In this document: positions 14,644 to 16,791 of the stretch, piece by piece
How the letters are laid out: each line of letters opens with the position of its first letter
Position numbering within the stretch: position 1 is the first letter of the stretch
DNA from: an uncultured Clostridia bacterium
Lineage (GTDB): Bacteria; Bacillota; Clostridia; TANB77; CAG-508
Direction: 5' to 3'
Length of the DNA stretch: 16,791 nucleotides
Assembly: GCA_934177555.1 (NCBI GenBank)
Contig: CAKPPL010000019.1
Coordinates: 1-16,791, forward strand
The notes under the pieces: generated by a model
What the model saw: the letters and a program-made list of their open reading frames with translations, nothing else
The model's database searches: none
What the model was told of the DNA's origin: nothing
Position numbers and translations under genes: made by a program

Positions 14644-15792
14644 ATGAGATTAACAAAAGATGCTCAAAAAATGGAGTTACCTGAATATATAAAGTTTGGA
14701 CTAGAACTAGAAGTTGAAAATGTAAATTATTCAAAAATAACTAAAATAGTAAAAGAAAAAAATTGGCATACAGATAAAGATCAATCACTAACAGATTCAG
14801 GAGTTGAATGTGTATCACCAGTTTTAAGTGAAAATAGCGAAAATAATGTATGGGAAGAAGTTAATGAGATATGTGAACAAATAAAGAAAAATCCTAAAGA
14901 TATCAAAAGAGAAGCATATACAGACCACACATGTGGTGGACATATCCATTTTGACACAACAATATTTAGAGAAAATCCAAATATGATGGAAAATTTCTTG
15001 AGATTATGGGCAGAATCAGAAGAATTAATATATAAAATGTGTAATGATAAAAATGATCCAATAAGACCTAGCGCGTTAGATGTATCACATACTACAATTT
15101 TAGAAATTGGAAAAACATTTTTAAAATCACCAATAAATGCAAATAGAAAAATAAATGTGTTATTATCAGATATACTTGTAAGTAGACAAGGAATGGCGTC
15201 TCCGATATCTCAAAAAATAAAAAAGCAATTAGAGCAAGGCAAACTAAGATTAGGAAAGCCACTTCCTGGAATATTTAGAAACAAGATGATGCCAGAAAGA
15301 TATAGAGGACTTAATTTAACTAATTTAGGAAGTAGAAAAAAGAATACAATAGAATTTAGAATGTCAAATGGAACAATAAGCCCACAAACAATAAAAGAAA
15401 ATGTATTTTTATATTCATCAATTATTGATACAGCATTACAAATGACTAAGAATCCAGAAAAAGTTCAAGAAAAATTACAAAATTTATATAGAAATGATAT
15501 AAATGAAGAAGAAAAAGTTAATGCTTTTTTGGAACTAATAATGGAAAGAGAAGAAGATAGAAAAATATATAAAGAAAGATGGGAATCAGTAAAGGATGCA
15601 CCAGTTTTTAAATCAAAAGGAAGTAAAAATTTTGCTAAAGATACTTTTAAAAGAGATGATTATAATGAAATAGCAGAAGAAGTTCCAGGATATGATGTGA
15701 AGAAAGCATTTTCAATAATAAATCAAATGAAACAAAGAATTATGGGAAATGTTTCTAAAAACAAAGAGGAGGAAATAGGATTTGAACACTAA
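14644..15792 (+). CDS. Putative amidoligase (COOH-NH2 ligase, Amidoligase_2-like)
   Basis: The product matches the amidoligase family, glutamine-synthetase-fold enzymes predicted to join a carboxylate to an amine with ATP. Supporting motifs, in order, are FGLELEVE (Glu 21 and 23), DQSLTDSGVECVSP (Asp 46, Glu 55), CGGHIHFD (His 100 and 102), RYRGLNLTNLGS and TIEFRMSNGT (Glu 237, Arg 239). The C-terminal third (about 260-382) is helical and lysine-rich without known motifs. The protein has 382 residues and no membrane segment. The ATG follows AAAGAGG at 7 nt. It is the first gene of a two-gene unit; its last codons overlap the start of the next gene. The substrate is unknown. Relatives are often found in mobile or accessory regions beside peptidase or cyclotransferase genes, and here a peptidase gene is divergent. 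Confidence 0.78.
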   Translation: MRLTKDAQKMELPEYIKFGLELEVENVNYSKITKIVKEKNWHTDKDQSLTDSGVECVSPVLSENSENNVWEEVNEICEQIKKNPKDIKREAYTDHTCGGHIHFDTTIFRENPNMMENFLRLWAESEELIYKMCNDKNDPIRPSALDVSHTTILEIGKTFLKSPINANRKINVLLSDILVSRQGMASPISQKIKKQLEQGKLRLGKPLPGIFRNKMMPERYRGLNLTNLGSRKKNTIEFRMSNGTISPQTIKENVFLYSSIIDTALQMTKNPEKVQEKLQNLYRNDINEEEKVNAFLELIMEREEDRKIYKERWESVKDAPVFKSKGSKNFAKDTFKRDDYNEIAEEVPGYDVKKAFSIINQMKQRIMGNVSKNKEEEIGFEH

Positions 15793-16240
15793 TGAAGAAA
15801 TAGAATATAAAATAGCATTAGCAGAAGTAGATGATATTTTAAAATTCACAGATAAAGAAATTGTTGATAAAATACCACAAAGTTTTAAAGATTTTATAAA
15901 ACAAAACAAAGATACTAATTATATAACAAATATAAATCCATATTTACCAATAAATTCTCAAAATATTAAAGATGAAACAAAATCAATTATTGCACTAATA
16001 TATAGAAGTTATATTGCAACAGAAGATGAAAAAAAGAAATTTGCTGAACAAGATAAAATTACATTAGAAAAATATGAAGAAGAATTAAAAGAAAAATATA
16101 GTGTGGAAAATGTGTTTAAAAAAAGAAAAATGAAACAGCAAAAAGAGACAGCAATAATTGTAAAAGAAGAAAATGGAATTTGGAATAAAATAAAAAATTT
16201 CTTAAAAAATATATTTAAAAAATCAAATGGAAAATATTAA
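15782..16240 (+). CDS. Unrecognised basic protein translationally coupled to the amidoligase
   Basis: I do not recognise this 152-residue protein. It starts at a TTG (15782). AGAGGAGG at 15765-15772 lies 9 nt upstream and the gene overlaps the amidoligase gene by 11 nt, so coupled translation is likely. The N-terminal half is acidic and helical (from EEIEYKIALAEVDDIL). The middle is charged, with KYEEELKEKYSVENVF as a probable coiled coil. The C-terminus is strongly basic and probably amphipathic: residues 134-148 include WNKIKNFLKNIFKK, which could bind membrane or nucleic acid. The overlap and shared promoter point to a functional partner, substrate or regulator of the amidoligase. The stop codon overlaps the convergent spoVT stop by sharing TTAA (16237-16240). 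Confidence 0.72.
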   Translation: MNTNEEIEYKIALAEVDDILKFTDKEIVDKIPQSFKDFIKQNKDTNYITNINPYLPINSQNIKDETKSIIALIYRSYIATEDEKKKFAEQDKITLEKYEEELKEKYSVENVFKKRKMKQQKETAIIVKEENGIWNKIKNFLKNIFKKSNGKY

Positions 16241-16252
16241 ATTTCCATTTGA
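16217..16252 (-). terminator. Terminator of spoVT, inside the 3' end of the neighbouring gene
   Basis: An 11-bp perfect stem (16223-16233 with 16242-16252) has an 8-nt loop that contains both stop codons. On the minus strand it is followed by TTTTTT (16222-16217), a standard terminator for spoVT. On the plus strand it lacks a T-run. Confidence 0.8.
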
Positions 16253-16791
16253 CTTCCTAAAAATGTAGCAGCTGATTGTGCTACTTTTTTTTCAACTTCA
16301 TTCATTTTTGTATTAGCTTCTTTTGATAATAGAATTACAGTTCCAATAGTGTCACCATTAGAAATTATGGGATAAACTACTTGAGAATTATATTTTCTCT
16401 CATTTGTATCATTTTTAGTTATTGGCATTGCTACATCACTGTTTTCTTTACTTGTATATACTTCTTTATCTTCCATTAATTGTTCTAATTCGTCACTTAT
16501 GTTTTGCTCTAAAAATTCTTTTTTAGCTCCACCAGATACAGCAATAACAGTATCTTTATCTGTTATACAAGCTATATGTCCGGTTGTTTTTGAAAGAGTT
16601 TCAGCATAACCTGTTGCAAATTCAGAAAGTTCACCAATAGGAGAATATTTTTTTAGAATTACTTGTCCTTCTCTATCTGTAAAAATTTCTAATGGTTCAC
16701 CTTCTTTAATACGTAATGTTTTTCTAATTTCTTTTGGAATAACTACTCTACCTAAATCATCTATTCTTCTTACAACACCTGTTGCTTTCAT
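16237..16791 (-). CDS. spoVT: Stage V sporulation protein T
   Basis: SpoVT is an AbrB-family transcription regulator of forespore (sigma-G) genes in endospore formers. Residues 1-50 form the swapped-hairpin AbrB DNA-binding domain, with MKATGVVRRIDDLGRVVIPK, here recognised by RRIDDLGRVVIPKEIR and TLRIKEGEPLEI. Residues from about 56 on form a GAF-like sensor domain (TGHIACITDKDTVIAVSG and the later YPIISNGDTIGTVIL). The 184-residue length agrees with the family (about 178-180). The frame opens with MKATG, the family's usual N-terminus, exactly at the window edge, so the gene is complete but its promoter and ribosome binding site lie outside. It converges on the amidoligase operon, with overlapping stops. 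AbrB/Abh proteins are only about 95 residues, which rules them out. Confidence 0.96.
   Translation of the reverse strand: MKATGVVRRIDDLGRVVIPKEIRKTLRIKEGEPLEIFTDREGQVILKKYSPIGELSEFATGYAETLSKTTGHIACITDKDTVIAVSGGAKKEFLEQNISDELEQLMEDKEVYTSKENSDVAMPITKNDTNERKYNSQVVYPIISNGDTIGTVILLSKEANTKMNEVEKKVAQSAATFLGSQMEI

Overview
The window comes from a very AT-rich, endospore-forming Clostridia-type Firmicute. This is inferred from the strong A/T codon bias, AGGAGG-type ribosome binding sites, a T-box leader on thrS, and the sporulation genes spoVT and ylbJ. Nothing looks like an integrated phage or transposon. Most of the window is housekeeping DNA, with a few accessory or uncharacterised genes in the right half.

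Layout. (1) Positions 1-6425 hold a tight co-directional run: infB (5' end off the window), rbfA, nrnA, truB, metG and a membrane-anchored NodB-type polysaccharide deacetylase. It ends in a strong hairpin terminator. The infB-rbfA-nrnA-truB order is the classic translation/ribosome-maturation cluster. Here metG and a cell-wall gene follow truB instead of ribF/rpsO. (2) At 6424-7473 (minus) lies ylbJ, a sporulation membrane protein that converges on that terminator. (3) From 7563 to 10179 (plus) lie a YgjP-type metallopeptidase with its own promoter, a tRNA-Gln(CUG) with promoter and terminator, a small three-helix membrane protein preceded by nested inverted repeats, and ychF. (4) From 10222 to 13624 lie a mini LPXTG surface protein, a threonine T-box leader whose promoter sits inside the 3' end of the LPXTG gene, thrS, and two unrecognised small genes probably co-transcribed with thrS. 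A bidirectional 38-bp palindromic terminator closes the run. (5) At 13630-14522 (minus) is an M14 zinc peptidase of the gamma-D-glutamyl-diaminopimelate peptidase type. It is broken by two single-base insertions; removing both gives a continuous 296-residue protein. (6) From 14590 to 16240 (plus), divergent from the peptidase, an amidoligase-family gene overlaps a small basic protein gene that starts at TTG behind a strong ribosome binding site. (7) At 16237-16791 (minus), spoVT is complete and its stop codon overlaps the convergent neighbour's stop.

The part most likely to be undescribed is the stretch from about 12833 to 16240. It holds two orphan genes under probable threonine T-box control, an amidoligase coupled to a small basic partner, and a divergent peptidase with related (isopeptide) chemistry. 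One product on each side of the peptidase carries a similar basic amphipathic motif (KIKN-aromatic...KN..F). That these genes form a system is a hypothesis; only the individual family assignments and layout are seen in the sequence.
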